Below, piece after piece: positions 52,571-64,000 of a DNA stretch of 64,000 nt. Positions within the stretch are counted from its first letter, which is position 1. Every line of letters starts with the position of its first letter. The DNA comes from Guillardia theta CCMP2712 (lineage: Eukaryota > Cryptophyceae > Pyrenomonadales > Geminigeraceae), in the NCBI RefSeq assembly GCF_000315625.1, contig NW_005434665.1, forward strand, positions 493,220 through 557,219, read 5' to 3'. The notes under the pieces were generated by a model. That model ran no database searches, was not told where the DNA came from, and was given only the letters and a program-made list of their open reading frames with translations. The position numbers and the translations under genes are program-made.

Positions 52571-55500
52571 ATGGAAAATGCTCATTGCAAGTCTTACAGC
52601 AACGCGCCCAGTGACAATACAACGCAGAAGTCAACCTCAAACAAGGTTGTAACATCTAAATACACATTCTATTCTTTCTTACCACGAAACCTCTATGAGC
52701 AATTTTCGAGGTTGGCTAACGTGTACTTTTTACTGATATCTTGCTTGCAACTTTTCACATCCTTATCACCTACTAGCAAATGGTCCACAGGAGGACCTTT
52801 CATACTCATTTTAGTGCTCAACATGATTCGCGAGATTTGGGAAGACAGCAAACGTCACAAGGCAGATGAAGAAGTGAACAACCGTCTTGTTGAGGTTATC
52901 AGGGAAAACGGAAGCACAGAATCGATTCCTTGGAAATCTGTCACTCTTGGAGATATTGTATGGGTAAAATGCAATCATGAATTTCCAGCAGACGTCGTTT
53001 TGCTTTCGTCTACTGGTGATCAAGGCATGTGTTACATTGACACATGCAATCTGGATGGTGAAACAAATTTGAAGATTCGAAATTCTCTAGCGTTTACAGC
53101 AAGCCTAAATGATCCTTTGAAAATCTCACAACTGAAGGGTTACTTTGAGTATGAGGCACCGAATAATCGTCTCTACACTTTTAATGGAAGGTATGTCCGT
53201 CCTGCAGCAGAAGACGTGCCGGTAGACAACGAAAACATTTTGCTTCGTGGTGCAACTCTACGAAATACCCAGTCAATCTTTGGCCAAGTCGTTTACACAG
53301 GAGCTCAGAGCAAAATCATGATGAATTCGCAGAAGGGAAGAGTCAAGATCAGTAATATCGAACACACAGTGAATCGCCTGCTTTTGGGAATTCTGTTATT
53401 TGAATTGATTGTTGTTTCTGCCGCTACGATTGGAATGGCTTCATGGGTTTCATCAAACCGAGAAGCTTGGTATCTTCCATATGTGAAAACTCAGACAACG
53501 GCAAATAACTTTGAAGGTGATCTATTCGCGTTTCATCTTGACTTTCGTTGATTATTGCCTTCAGGTTGGATAACATTCCTCCTCCTCATGAATAATTACG
53601 TTCCCATCTCCTTGTATATCAGCATGGAGCTTGCGAAGACAGTGCAAGGCCAGCAAATGAACTGGGATATTGAGATGTACCATGAGGAGACTGACACTCC
53701 GGCACTGACACGTACGACGAATCTGAACGAGGAACTGGGACAGATACAATATATCTTTTCAGACAAAACAGGGACACTTACACAGAACGTGATGGAATTC
53801 CGAAAATGCTTCATTAACACCACTAGTTACGGATTTGGGACCACAGAAATTGGAATTGCTGCTGCTGCTCGTGGAACGAACATTCAGGTGGATCAAGATC
53901 CAACGGCTACAGAGGCAGAAAGGGACAAGGATCCGAACAAAGCTCAATTTCACAGGGATCCAAAGATAGCTTTTGACGATATCAGACTGTTACAGAGACA
54001 TCGTGAGGGAGGCAGCGAAGGTGAATTTATTAATGACTTCATGAGAGTACTCTCAGTTTGCCATACCGTTGTCCCTGAAGGCGATCTTACCGACCCCAGC
54101 AAAATTTTGTACCAGGCTGAGTCTCCAGACGAAGGTGCGCTCTCTGGTTTTGCCAAGGCTTTGGGCTGGTTCTTTTGCGGGAGGACTTCGACGCACACAA
54201 CCGTTGATGTACACGGCAAGAAAGAACAGTTCGAAATCCTGAATGTGAACAAGTTCAACAGTGCAAGGAAGCGAATGAGTGTGGTCTGCCGAACCCCTGA
54301 GGGCAAGATAATGCTTTACTGCAAAGGAGCAGATAACGTCATGCTCGAACGCATTGCGCCTAACCAATCACAACGGGCGCCCATGGAATCTGCCTTGACA
54401 CACTATGCAAATGAAGGGCTCCGTACTTTGGTGTTGGGCAAGAAGGAAATACCAGAAAGTGCTTGGGTAGAATGGAACAAAGTGCACCATGCAGCGTCGA
54501 CGGCTCTTGTGGACCGTGATGGTGCTCTGGAAAGAGCCGCTGAAGATATTGAGAAAGAAATGATCATAGTGGGAGCTACGGCGATTGAAGACAAGTTGCA
54601 AGTTGGTGTGCCAGATGCCATCGCAACACTTGCTCAAGGCGGGATAAAGATTTGGGTATTGACGGGAGACAAACAAGAGACTGCAGAAAACATTGGATTT
54701 GCTTGCAGGCTGTTGAGAGATGACATGGAAATCAACTATATCAATGGCTCGTCAGACGATGAAATCAAAAGGCAACTAGACCACATACTTCAGAGGAATG
54801 ACAGTTATGTTGGCAAAGAGACAGAGCACCTTGCATTGATCGTGGACGGGAAGTCTCTCCTTGTTCTGATGGAGGAGTCAGAGCTGAGCCAAAAATTGCT
54901 CACTGTTGCAAAAATGTGCAAAGCTGTGATTGCCTGTCGTGTCAGCCCGAATCAAAAGCGTGAGATCGTGACTTTGGTAAGGCGTGGCGTTCAACCAGAG
55001 CCGATGACCTTGTCAATTGGAGATGGTGCCAATGATGTGCCAATGATTATGGAAGCACATGTGGGTGTAGGAATAAGTGGTAACGAGGGATTGCAAGCAG
55101 TCAGATCGGCGGATTATGCCATTGCTCAATTCAGATACTTGAAACGATTGATGCTCATTCATGGAAGAAATAATTATCGTAGGGTGGCTGAGGTTGTTCT
55201 GTACTCATTCTACAAGAACATGACGCTAGTCACTTCTCTTTTTCTGTATAATATCTACAATGGTTGGTCTGGAACAGCGATCTACGCGAGTATCATTTTG
55301 ATTTGCTTCAATGTTGCATATACATTTCTACCTATAATCTTTTACGGGTTTCTTGAACGGGATGTCAATGATACAACTGCTCTAAAGAATCCTCAACTCT
55401 ACATCCCTGGACAGGTTTGCATTTTCCCCGTAGTTTCTTGTGTATTTGACTTGTATTACAGCGCAGGGAGGGCTTCAACGCCACTGTGATGTTAACATGG

Positions 55501-56131
55501 ATGCTGAACGCAATCGTGCATTGTATTTTCGTGTTCTTCCTCCCCACGGCAGCGTTTGCGGCGACCGGGATGGTGGACTTGGGTGTATACGGGACCACTG
55601 TCATGCATTCGCTTGTGATTGCTGTGAATTTCCGGCTGTTTCTCGAAGAGAATTATATTTCCTGGATCTCTCATCTTGTCATTTTTGTCAGGTCTAGTCT
55701 GTTTGAACTTCATTTTCAAGGCTAACATTGAATGTGCAGTGTTGCGCTTTTTTACTTTGTTGTTGGCGTAGCGTCGAATATGCCGTTGAGCTTAACGCTG
55801 TTTGACGTGAATCTCTTTTATGGTATCCTCTTTGTTTGGTTTGTTCGATTTGAATGTTGCCGCTAGGTGTTGGCAAAATGACATTCGAAGAAGTTTTGTT
55901 CTACATGGCCACATTGCTCACAATCGTAGTCGCGAACTCGATTGACGTTGCAAGTTTATACATTGTAATTCTTTGTCATCCTCGGTCGTTTGTTCTGACT
56001 GTTTCTTGCAGGCTAGGAACTTCTTCCCCACACCGACGCACATCATCCAGGAGCGGGAGCGAGGATACGGACGCAATTTTTACAACACGGGTGATGACTC
56101 AGGAATGGAGAACGAGGTAGATGATCGTTAG
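52571..56131 (+). CDS. P4-type ATPase (phospholipid flippase)
   Basis: Exons in phase: 52571-53516, 53565-55414, 55462-55691, 55740-55822, 55867-55964 and 56012-56131, giving 1108 residues. It shows the P4 N-terminal block TSKYTFYSFLPRNLYEQFSR, the A-domain DGET (near residue 161), the P4-type PISL in helix 4 (VPISLYISMELAK), phosphorylation DKTGT (Asp382), SPDEGAL, TGDKQETAENIG, and GDGANDVPM (near 801). The final helices end with FPTPTHIIQERERG. P4-ATPases move aminophospholipids to the cytosolic leaflet, usually with a CDC50 subunit, at Golgi, endosome or plasma membrane. All catalytic motifs are intact. Introns cluster in the 3' part. Codon use is more AT-rich than in the genes on the left. 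An earlier Met at 52535 or upstream exons are possible. Confidence 0.93.
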
Positions 56132-56700
56132 CCTCACTTGCATGGCTTAAGTCTTGCAATGTTAAGCTGACGAGAGAGTAAGTAGGAAAGGTCCGTGATC
56201 TTAGCGAATGCCGGATCTCCCAGGTAGATCATTCTTGGATGAGTCATGCGCTGCTCTTCGGGCCGGCGATGCCTTGAAGGCTCGGAGACTGCAGGATTCA
56301 GAACACACTTACTTATGCTGATAAAATGCAAATGATGTTGAATGAAGTAGATAATCAAGTGAACAAGTATCGCGGCTGCGTGTTGACACCGTGCGATGCT
56401 CCGGGCCACCCAGGCTCAGCTACCGTATCAGCCGCCGCCGCGGTACGGTAGCCTAGCGGCCCCGGCTAATACGGTACTGTAGCCGCGGCCCGCCGGGGAA
56501 CCGTGGCAGTGTCACTTCTGAAGTTCCCGTGACCGGCGCCGTCAGTGCAGCCTGGCAGTCGACTCGCCGAACGGTCACAGTGGCCCACTGACGCCGTATC
56601 ATCCGAAGCGGCGGGGGCCTCACCGTGGCACTGCCCGGTCGGCCCTCACGGTTCCGACCGGCCGCTTCAACGGCCCGGCCAAGTTTGCGGCACTTGATGC

Positions 56701-56740
56701 CAGTCACTGAGTGCGGCGGCCAGTCACTGAGTGCGGCGGC
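56701..56740. repeat. 20-bp perfect tandem duplication in a GC island
   Basis: The unit CAGTCACTGAGTGCGGCGGC is repeated twice head to tail. Confidence 0.95.
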
Positions 56741-56940
56741 CCCCGGCGGCCCCGGGCCGCCGCCGCCGGCCGGGCCGCCGCGGGGCCGTACCATACTCAG
56801 TGACGGTACTAGGCTACTGAGCCGCTCGGGCCCGGGAACTTGGGCCGCCCACCGACCGTACCGTACGGTACGGACAACCCCCCCGGGGGCCGCGAGCGGA
56901 GTGACGGCAGTGAGAGTCCGCCGGGCCGGGCTCACTGATT

Positions 56941-57146
56941 GCTAAGGTCCTCACATGTCTGGATGCTTGGGGTTCACATCCTAGCATACAGTCTATCTCT
57001 CCGAGTCATGTGCCGCTCTCCTCAATTCTGGTTTTTGTGTGCATTAAACTCGGTCTTGAGCAAAAACTGTCTTGTTACAACTAAGGTCGATGTGATATCT
57101 GCGTGACTTTGGACTAGTACAGGTCTAACAAACTTGTATTCCGTCA
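56941..57146. repeat. Dispersed repeat of about 205 bp, copy 1
   Basis: Begins GCTAAGGTCCTCACATGTCT and ends near TTGTATTCCGTCA. It matches copy 2 at 59783-59987 almost throughout, apart from short 3-8 bp insertions. GC islands border it on both sides. Confidence 0.9.
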
Positions 57147-57697
57147 CGTAGCCTATGGCATGAAAGCCTAGCAGTCACGCCGGAGTAGCAGGGCGCCGCG
57201 GCGGCCGGGACCGTCCGACCGTACTCGCCGGGTGCTCAGTGACTCAGTGAGCACGGCCCGGTCGCGCGGCGGCGGATATACTGGCCCGGCCCGGCGGATA
57301 CTTTTCCGGATGCTCACGGATACTGAGTTTGGAATGGCTGACGGGCGGCGAAGATGAGGAAGGAGAAAAGGGAAGGGGGAGAAGGGGGGAGTGAGCAAGG
57401 AGGAGGGAGACTTGCGGTAAGAAACTGAAGACGGCAGCGCCTGTGTGACTTGCGTTTGCTGTGGTGTGACAGTAGACGAGGAGATTTAGCTGGGGAGGTG
57501 GGAACAGTTGCACCGATTTGTGTAGGAAAGGCAGCCAAGAGAGGCGAGGAGGGGTGACGAGCGGCGGGAGAGGAGGAGGAAGAGGAGGAGGAGAGGAACA
57601 TCAAGGGGACGCCTTGAAGTTTGTATCGGACCAGGACTGCAGCTTGTGTGGGAACTTGAAATTGTAACAAGCAGCCAGACACGTCCTCCTCTTGAAG

Positions 57698-59162
57698 ATG
57701 GGCTCCTCTTTGAATGAGAAGAGGGCGCAGGAGGTGGTAGGAAGCATGATGAAAGAGGTCAGAGCAGAAAACTGGATACACAATCTTGGGCTGGACGAGC
57801 TCTCTGTGTTCTCGTCGTGTACGTCCAGCCAAGGACCAGACGGTGGGGTGGTGAATATGGGTCAAGGGACAATCGGCATGTCCTCTAATGGGCTGAAGCG
57901 AAAGCAAGAAGACCTCGATCCTTCACAGAGGAAGTCTCGACATGCGCAGTATCAAGTTCAGGGCAATAACCCCGACGAGATCGCGATTCAAGGCATACTC
58001 CACCTCGACGGCACAAAGCCTGACCGTGCCGCTGACCCCTCGTTGCAACATCTCCCTCAAAGCCCCGAGGCCCAGGATCAAGAGCAGGTGATGCACGAGG
58101 ATCAGGATTACTCTCAAGAGTTTCCTGCTGCGGCATCTTCGCAACTCGAGTCTCATCCTTCGCCGGGACCGAGGTCAACAGTTTCCCCGTGACTTTGTGA
58201 TGTGATGGGGTGCGCGCAGGAGAGACAAAGGATTGCGATCTTTCAGCCTCAAGGTCTGTCAGAAGGTAGAGGAGCGTGAGTTGACGACGTACAACGAGGT
58301 AAGACTCACTCCCAGCTGTTGTGCTCGGGATGATGACTGCCATTCTAGGTCGCGGACGAGCTTGTGAAAGAGTTCAAGATGGACCAGAGCATCGTCTTCG
58401 ATGAGAAGAACATAAGGAGAAGAATCTACGATGCTCTCAATGTGCTCATGGCGATGGACATCATCACTCGAGACAGGAAGAACATTCGGTAAGGAAACTC
58501 GTGCCGGTGTGTTCCCTTGGGCGTCAGCATGAACGCCCGCCAGGTGGAAAGGATTTCCAGTCACCAACGACGAGACTAGGGACAGCACCATGTCACGCAT
58601 CACAGCATTGGAAAAGTCGATAAGAAAGAAATCGAGAGAGGTAAAGAGAAGCTAGAAGCGCGAGGGCCCAAGAGTGACTCCTCCCTGCAGATCGAACAGA
58701 AAGCCTCGCATTTCATCAGCCTGAAGAACATCGTGAAGCGGAACTCCGAGCAGGGTGCGGCAGAGACGGCAGAGGCAGACAAGTGCAAGCTGCAGATCCC
58801 ATTCGTTGTCGCGCAGACAAAAGACATTCATGACGTCGAGCTTGAGATTCACACGGACAGGAAGGTTAGCAAGCCTTGTTCCACCTGCGCATTCCCTGGA
58901 TAGCCCCCGTTCTGACCTGGATCTCTTCTTCAGCGCGCCAGCCTGTACTTCTCCAACAAGTTTGAGTTACACGACGACAAGTCGATCCTGGACTTCATGG
59001 AAATGGACAAGGTCTTACTCTCCCTCAATGACTCTGTTGCCCCTCATTCTGTTCGTCCAGGTGGAGGACGAGGAGAGCTTGAGACAAGCGTTCCCAAGTT
59101 GTCCGGAGATCTCCCAATTTCTTCTTAAGAGGAGGCCCAGCATTGTTCGCAAGCCCCCGTGA
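57698..59162 (+). CDS. DP-family transcription factor (E2F dimer partner)
   Basis: Exons in phase: 57698-58173, 58220-58298, 58349-58488, 58544-58640, 58691-58864, 58934-59011 and 59061-59162, giving 381 residues. The N-terminal 155 residues are polar. The winged-helix domain (about 160-235) reads [28 protein letters not shown], and [16 protein letters not shown], the DP version of the RRxYD DNA-recognition motif, followed by IRWKGFP. A coiled-coil dimerisation region (about 240-285) and the DP C-terminal block ([27 protein letters not shown]) follow. DP proteins pair with E2Fs to control S-phase genes. An atypical E2F gene lies 4.3 kb downstream on the same strand. Confidence 0.92.
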
Positions 59163-60824
59163 TCGCGTTCCTAGAGGGTCCGACAAGTTGAGTGAGTCGG
59201 ACCTCAATGAGTGACTAGCCACTGTAGTCCCAGTACTACCGTAAGGTTCCACCGTCACGGACGTTATTTGAACGGACTCGAGGCACCGTGGTCGGCAGCA
59301 GTGCCCTCGCTGACTCGAACTTGGCCGATCGTGGACCGTACAGGCCCAACCGGCCGCCGCTTCACCGTGGCACCGTGACTCGGCAGGCCCCGGCGGCTCC
59401 GCGGCTGGCCAGTGATCGGTGATCCGATCGGATGATTCAGAGTTACGAGTCAAGCCAGTGCCAGTGACCGGGACCTGCGGGCGGGGGCCCCAGTAACAGT
59501 AAATTTGCCATTGTTGATGATTGAGTCAGTCATTCCCGGAAGCCTTTGGCGACCGTACGGCACGGTCACCGCCCCTGCCGGACCCCTTGACTCTGTGAAG
59601 CCTTTGACTCAGCCCGGCCTGTGAGGTTACCGTACGGTTGATGGAACGTATGCCAGCCGTGCCAGTCAGATAGCGCCGAGTTAACAAAAACTCTCCTGTA
59701 AACCAAGACGACTTACCGTCGGCGTTTGCGAGGCGGCCGATGTAGCGTATGGGACGAAGAGGGGGCCTTTCCTAGCCGTCTTGCTAAGGTCCTCTCATGT
59801 CTGGATGCTTGGGTTTCACATCATCCTAGCATACAGTCTATCTCTCATGTGCTCCTCAATTCTGGTTTTGTGTGCATTAAACTCCGAGGCTCGGTCTTGA
59901 GCAAAAACTGTCTTGTTACAACTAAGGTCGATGTGATGTCTGCGTGACTTTGGACTAGTACAAGTCTTACAAACTTGTATTCCGTCAACGGTACTAGATA
60001 GTACCGTACTACGGAGGCCCGGTGATCATGCCGGCGATCGCCGCGGAGTCGGCGATGCCCGGGCGGCCGCGGCCGGGTAACCGTGAGACTCGGAGCCAGT
60101 GTCACCCCCGACTAGTCATTCGGCACCTCACAGTCACACGCCGCCCGGGCGGTTTGTAACGACTGGAGCCCTTGGGGGAAAGGAAGAGACATACCGCGAA
60201 TAGAGCTGATTCGGGGACCCCTCCATTTTCATTGTTGAGATCGAAAAAAAATACAGACACTTTTATGAATAATATCTGATTTTTTACTGGTGAATTTGAA
60301 CTAGCAATAATTCAGATTTTCTCAATTGAAATCTGTTGTATGGACGTTCGTGAGTGTTCCTAATTCCGTACCCCAGCGACCCCAACAACCAGACACGTGA
60401 CCCTGATAGATAGAAGCAAGTGCACAAAGGTCCAAGTGTGGGTAGTCAGAGGGGGAAAGGGGGTGGGGGTGGTACTCAAAAGGCATCATGGTCACCCCCA
60501 CCCACAGGCTATTTATGCTCCCCCACGAGATTGATAAGAGTACCCCTGATTTTGGACCCCTACCCTCCAATTGCCTTCAAATCTCTCTGATCACCCTACC
60601 TTTTCCCAATGTTGATTCTCTTTGTAACCGGTATGTACATATACCCTAGGTAATATCCGGATTCAAAGTACCCCAACCCCCCCATTTTTAAGTCCCCCAC
60701 CACCCACCGGATCCAAATCTGAATCCCCCCGACGGTCCTGCTAGGCCCCTCATATGCACCCCCACCCCTAAGACAGGAGGTATAAAAAGGGTGGTCACGC
60801 AGGTTCCCCTATTGGTACCCGAGC
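59163..60824. other. Intergenic with GC islands and C-rich tract
   Basis: GC-rich, motif-laden sequence (about 59165-59660 and 59990-60170) surrounds repeat copy 2. AT-rich DNA lies at 60230-60340. C-rich skewed sequence (60440-60780) precedes the armadillo gene. No exon was recognised. Confidence 0.6.
59783..59987. repeat. Dispersed repeat of about 205 bp, copy 2
   Basis: The partner of 56941-57146. It has its own small insertion (CGAGGCTC-like, near 59885) and lacks those of copy 1. Confidence 0.9.
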
Positions 60825-62174
60825 ATGCACGGGCAGCGCACATGCGGCGAACATGAGGTCGCACATGTACCCTCACACGCGATGGAGGAGATCAGCAGCT
60901 CAGACATGTTGATGGATGAGACTGCCGATGTTGTTCCAGATGCAGACATCTCAAGGATGATCCACGAGGTACTTATCCTTCCTGTTTGCTGTTGGTTTCT
61001 CTTGTTACATTGGCAAGTTTACTGACTGGTGTCTCAGTTGTCATCTGAGGACGAGCATGAAGTTTCAGCTGCAGCGGAGTTTCTCTTTGAACGAGCTCAC
61101 ACCTCACACATGAAATCCTTTCAAAACAAGGAGCAGATGCGCATGGAGGGAGCCATCCCTTCACTTGTCCAAGTGCTCTCCTGTCCCCTGTCGGAGGCGA
61201 GGTACAATGCCTGCAGTGCGTTGAGTGAGCTTGCCTTTCAAAACAAGAGCAACTGTCTGGCGATCTTGAACACTCCTGGTGCTCTTGAAAGTCTCACAAA
61301 TCTCATGAGCATGCGTGAGGAAGTTCATCAGGACGACGCCTGCCTGGTGATCAACAACTGCGCGGCGTTCTGCTCGGAGTTTTGCCACAGGATCTCCTTG
61401 CAGCCTGGTCTGGTGGATTGTCTCAAGAAGTTGGCCACTCATGGATGCTTCAACTCCAGGAACGTGGCTGTGGGCGCTCTCAACTGCCTTTCTCGCTGTG
61501 AGAGGGCAAGAGAAGTCCTGCTCAAGCAACGAATTGTGGAGGACGCCTTGATCCCAGTCCTGCAAGAGCAGGGGACAGGGGACAAGTTCGAGGCTCGCCT
61601 GTCTCGAGCTGCCATGGCGCTAGCCAACCTTGTTGGTGACGATCCCTCGTGCGTGCTTGGGGAGGAGCAGCATCGCCAAATCCTTGCCAACACAGTCAGG
61701 ATCCTTGGGTTCGCCTCTCAAGGCAAGAGCTGGGCAGGCATTCACTTTGCTCCCTATGGCGTGCTCTATCCCTTCAGGAAGCTCGCATCCAACCCCTCGA
61801 TCCATACCCACATTGTGGAGTGCGGTATGGTAGAATCCCTTGCCCGCTGCATCCAGGACCGTCACAAGTTCGAGGAGACAGGTTCGACCTTGGAGCTGGC
61901 GTTGAGCGTGACCAAGGGTCTGATGGAATATGCGGAGCATCACTCGCAGCTGCGGCAGGCGGGGATGATCAGGCTGATGAGGCTGATCAAGACAGACATG
62001 TGCGTGAATGATGAGTGTAAGGAGATGGCGGGTGAGATCATGGAAAAGCTGCTTGAGGGGCATCTTGCTGTCTGGATGAGCCAGCACCCGAGGCTCGGAG
62101 GTCAATCCCCCCTCCACCTCCTTGACGAATTCGTGACGGGTATCATCCTTGATCATGCTTTCGAGCACCACTAG
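60825..62174 (+). CDS. Armadillo-repeat protein, unknown role
   Basis: Two exons, 60825-60968 and 61038-62174, give 426 residues. After an acidic N-terminus (SSSDMLMDETADVVPDADIS), residues about 50-400 form helical ARM-like repeats, for example GAIPSLVQVLSCPLSEARYN, ACSALSELAF, and SRNVAVGALNCLSRC. ARM folds serve as protein-binding scaffolds; no subfamily is clear. It lies between the DP and E2F genes on the same strand, but nothing links their functions. A downstream Met (60882) is an alternative start. The short 69-bp intron has good GT-AG ends. Confidence 0.85.
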
Positions 62175-63474
62175 GGAGCTGAGACATGTCTGATTTCTAC
62201 TCGATTTATCTGTTATTTGACTACCTTATTAAAGACTTTAACTGCACAGGCTGCGTAGAAACTCGTGGCAGCATTTCAGGCGACCGTTCAAGACTTCTTG
62301 ACACAAGGCTTTAGAGTTCTACGTGACTAGATGTCACAAAAAAAACCGTCAGTGATGGTTTCCAGGCTGAACCACTTATATCGAGTTACGATCATCGGAT
62401 GGCACTCCTGGCCCGAAAACCGTGATGACTGCCCCGGCGGCCGGGCCTCGTCGCCCGCCGCCGGCGGCCCGGGGCCCCGCCCGCGCGGCCCCCCGGCCCC
62501 CCGGCGGTTGAGTCCGATCGGGCGGCGGCCGCGTGCCGGCGGTCGGGGCCATCGGGCGGCGGCCGCGTGCCGGCGGTCGGGGCCCGGTGACCGGTCGGAG
62601 TGAGAGTCTCGGCGCCCGCCGCCGGCCGCCCGGCCGGCCGCCCGGGGTCACAATCATTTTAATACTGTTCTGAAACGGGTATGTAACTGTAATGAGAACT
62701 CAGAGGCGTGTTAACGTCAATATTCGAATTCGAATTCTCGCGGGAGGTTTAGAGGTTCAAATTTACGGGTGGGCGGGAGAAATTGGGTTGAAAGCTAGTC
62801 AAAATTTGAACTTTACCAGAGGAAATTCCAAATAGAAAGCTCAAAAATTCATTGATAACACCAAAAATCCGTCTGGCATTTCAAACTCTCCCCTGGGATC
62901 CTGTGCGCACGGCGCGTGAACAGTTCTATTATTGTTTCTGAATTACCCGTCAAAATCAGGCTAAATTTTGAATTATTTCCTGGGTAGGGTATTTAAAAAA
63001 AATCAAGTTTTTCCTTTCGTTGATCGTATACCGCGCCAACGGAGCCCGCCCATTCGAAATTTCGTTTCGCGCCTGCTGCGATCCCTGCTATCCACCGCCT
63101 CCTACGCCTCCTCCTCCCCTACCTCCGAACCCCTTGCTCTCTCCTCTCTCCTCTCTCTCATTCCCCTTCCTTGACCTTCTGCTAGCCTCCCTCCTTTTGT
63201 CCCCCTGCTCCTGCTCCTGCTTCCACTTATTGGCAACCACCGCCTCCGTTTTCGAACGCGAGATTTGAATTCTTGCTTGAGGCCTTGTCCTTGCCTCCAG
63301 AGACCTGCGTGCTTTGTCACATTCTCTGTATATTTCCACTCCTCCGGAAACCCTTCCGCCTTCACTGTCATTCGGCTCTTCCCAGTTGCATGGAAAGAGC
63401 GCAACTCTAATTTTTTCGACAACCAGTCTTGATGAGCGCGTAAGTTTTCATTTCAGACCTCTGCCTTCTTGACG
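62175..63474. other. Intergenic with GC island
   Basis: A sharply bounded GC island (about 62430-62652), extreme in C/G, is followed by AT-rich DNA (62660-63010) and a C/T-rich leader (63090-63240) before the E2F gene. Confidence 0.65.
62517..62584. repeat. 34-bp perfect tandem duplication in a GC island
   Basis: Two identical head-to-tail copies, each beginning ATCGGGCGGCGGCCGCGTGC. Confidence 0.95.
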
Positions 63475-63941
63475 ATGCCCTGCAGAGTTCGTTCCTTTTG
63501 TGAAGAGAAGCATTTCCCCCAGAGCAGGATTTCTTCCATGGTCAAGTCAGTGAGCATGGGGTTTGTTCCTGCAAGGCGGTAAGCAGGCTAATGGTCCCTT
63601 GAATTTTGATGTGATGTGTTTGCTTTCAGAACTTCCAGACACTATCCGTTCAACAACTTCGATGAATCTTCGTCTGAACCTCTCCGTGAAAACGAGTTCA
63701 GGTGTGAATGTGTTCATGATGACTTCGCGTTTCTGAAATTTTGTGCAGCATTGCTGCCAACGATGCCTGGAAAGGGATCGCAATGCTTGCACACTGCGCG
63801 CAGACCGTAGAGAACGAATCCTTGTCGAATGCAGACGAAGACTTGAACTCGCGCAGCTTCGATGCAAACTACAGTCGCAAGGACAAGTCTCTCGGCTTAC
63901 TTTGCGACAAGTTCCTTCAGGAGTATTCTTCAGCTTCTGAG
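63475..63941 (+). CDS. Atypical E2F (E2F7/8/DEL-like), 5' part
   Basis: Exons in phase: 63475-63578, 63630-63701 and 63749-63941 (123 residues so far). The gene runs past the window. After about 100 polar residues comes SRKDKSLGLLCDKFLQEYS, the start of an E2F winged helix. The SRK-KSLGLLC form is typical of atypical E2Fs (animal E2F7/8, plant DEL), which have two DNA-binding domains and bind without DP. The rest of the domain, including RRIYD, lies outside, so the type is a good inference but not proven. Atypical E2Fs repress cell-cycle genes. Confidence 0.75.
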
Positions 63942-64000
63942 GTACAACCCATGCACTTGCCTGGTCACGCAAACTAATTGAGATGCACAGATTTGTTTGG

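Larger units (their letters stand above)
56132..57697. other. Intergenic with GC islands and a dispersed repeat
   Basis: GC islands at about 56395-56940 and 57175-57300 flank the 205-bp repeat at 56941-57146. The stretch 57320-57690 is purine-rich and leads into the DP gene. No exon was recognised. Confidence 0.65.

Noticed and set aside
52239..52652. 137-codon frame starting before the P4-ATPase
   Set aside because: It overlaps the flippase N-terminal exon in another frame and has no recognisable motif. At most, part may be 5'UTR.

Overview
The window is nuclear DNA from a eukaryote. Genes are split by short GT-AG introns (about 40 to 300 bp, plus a few likely GC-AG introns). Almost every gene below was rebuilt by joining exons whose reading phases match. 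One gene carries a bipartite plastid presequence with a Phe just after a signal peptide, as in algae with secondary red plastids. Together with the small polypyrimidine-rich introns and the RWP-RK, atypical E2F and cNMP-binding genes, this suggests a cryptophyte such as Guillardia theta. That assignment is inference; no rRNA or organelle marker is present.

Layout, left to right: the 3' part of a PDZ protein (+); a bHLH-PAS protein with three cyclic-nucleotide-binding domains (-); a GC-rich island; an AN1 zinc-finger protein (-); a plastid-targeted metallo-beta-lactamase-fold protein (+); the SSU processome protein UTP13/TBL3 (+); a small coiled-coil protein (-); an unknown seven-helix membrane protein (-); a CDC14-like protein lacking the catalytic arginine (+); a GBF1/GNOM-type Sec7 ARF-GEF (-); a ZnT5-like CDF zinc transporter with one metal site lost (+); a coiled-coil protein with a signal sequence (-); a protein with three RWP-RK domains (+); an unknown secretory-pathway protein of 15 exons (-); a phosphatidylinositol-phosphate kinase (+); a small charged protein (-); a P4-ATPase flippase (+); a DP transcription factor (+); an armadillo protein (+); and the start of an atypical E2F (+).

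There is no operon logic. Some functions do cluster: the DP and atypical E2F genes lie about 4 kb apart on one strand, and four genes concern the secretory or membrane-trafficking system (ARF-GEF, ZnT5-like, PIP kinase, P4-ATPase).

Intergenic DNA is of two odd kinds. One is a set of very GC-rich islands (about 7.15-8.1, 11.45-11.7, 37.2, 56.4-57.3, 59.2-60.2 and 62.4-62.65 kb) sharing an ACTGAGT-type motif and fresh short duplications. The other is a set of strand-skewed tracts rich in CCCCACC/CCCCTACC, mostly upstream of divergent gene pairs. A dispersed repeat of about 205 bp occurs twice next to GC islands. The most novel-looking items are the bHLH-PAS-triple-cNMP factor, the CDC14 pseudophosphatase, the triple RWP-RK protein and the GC islands.
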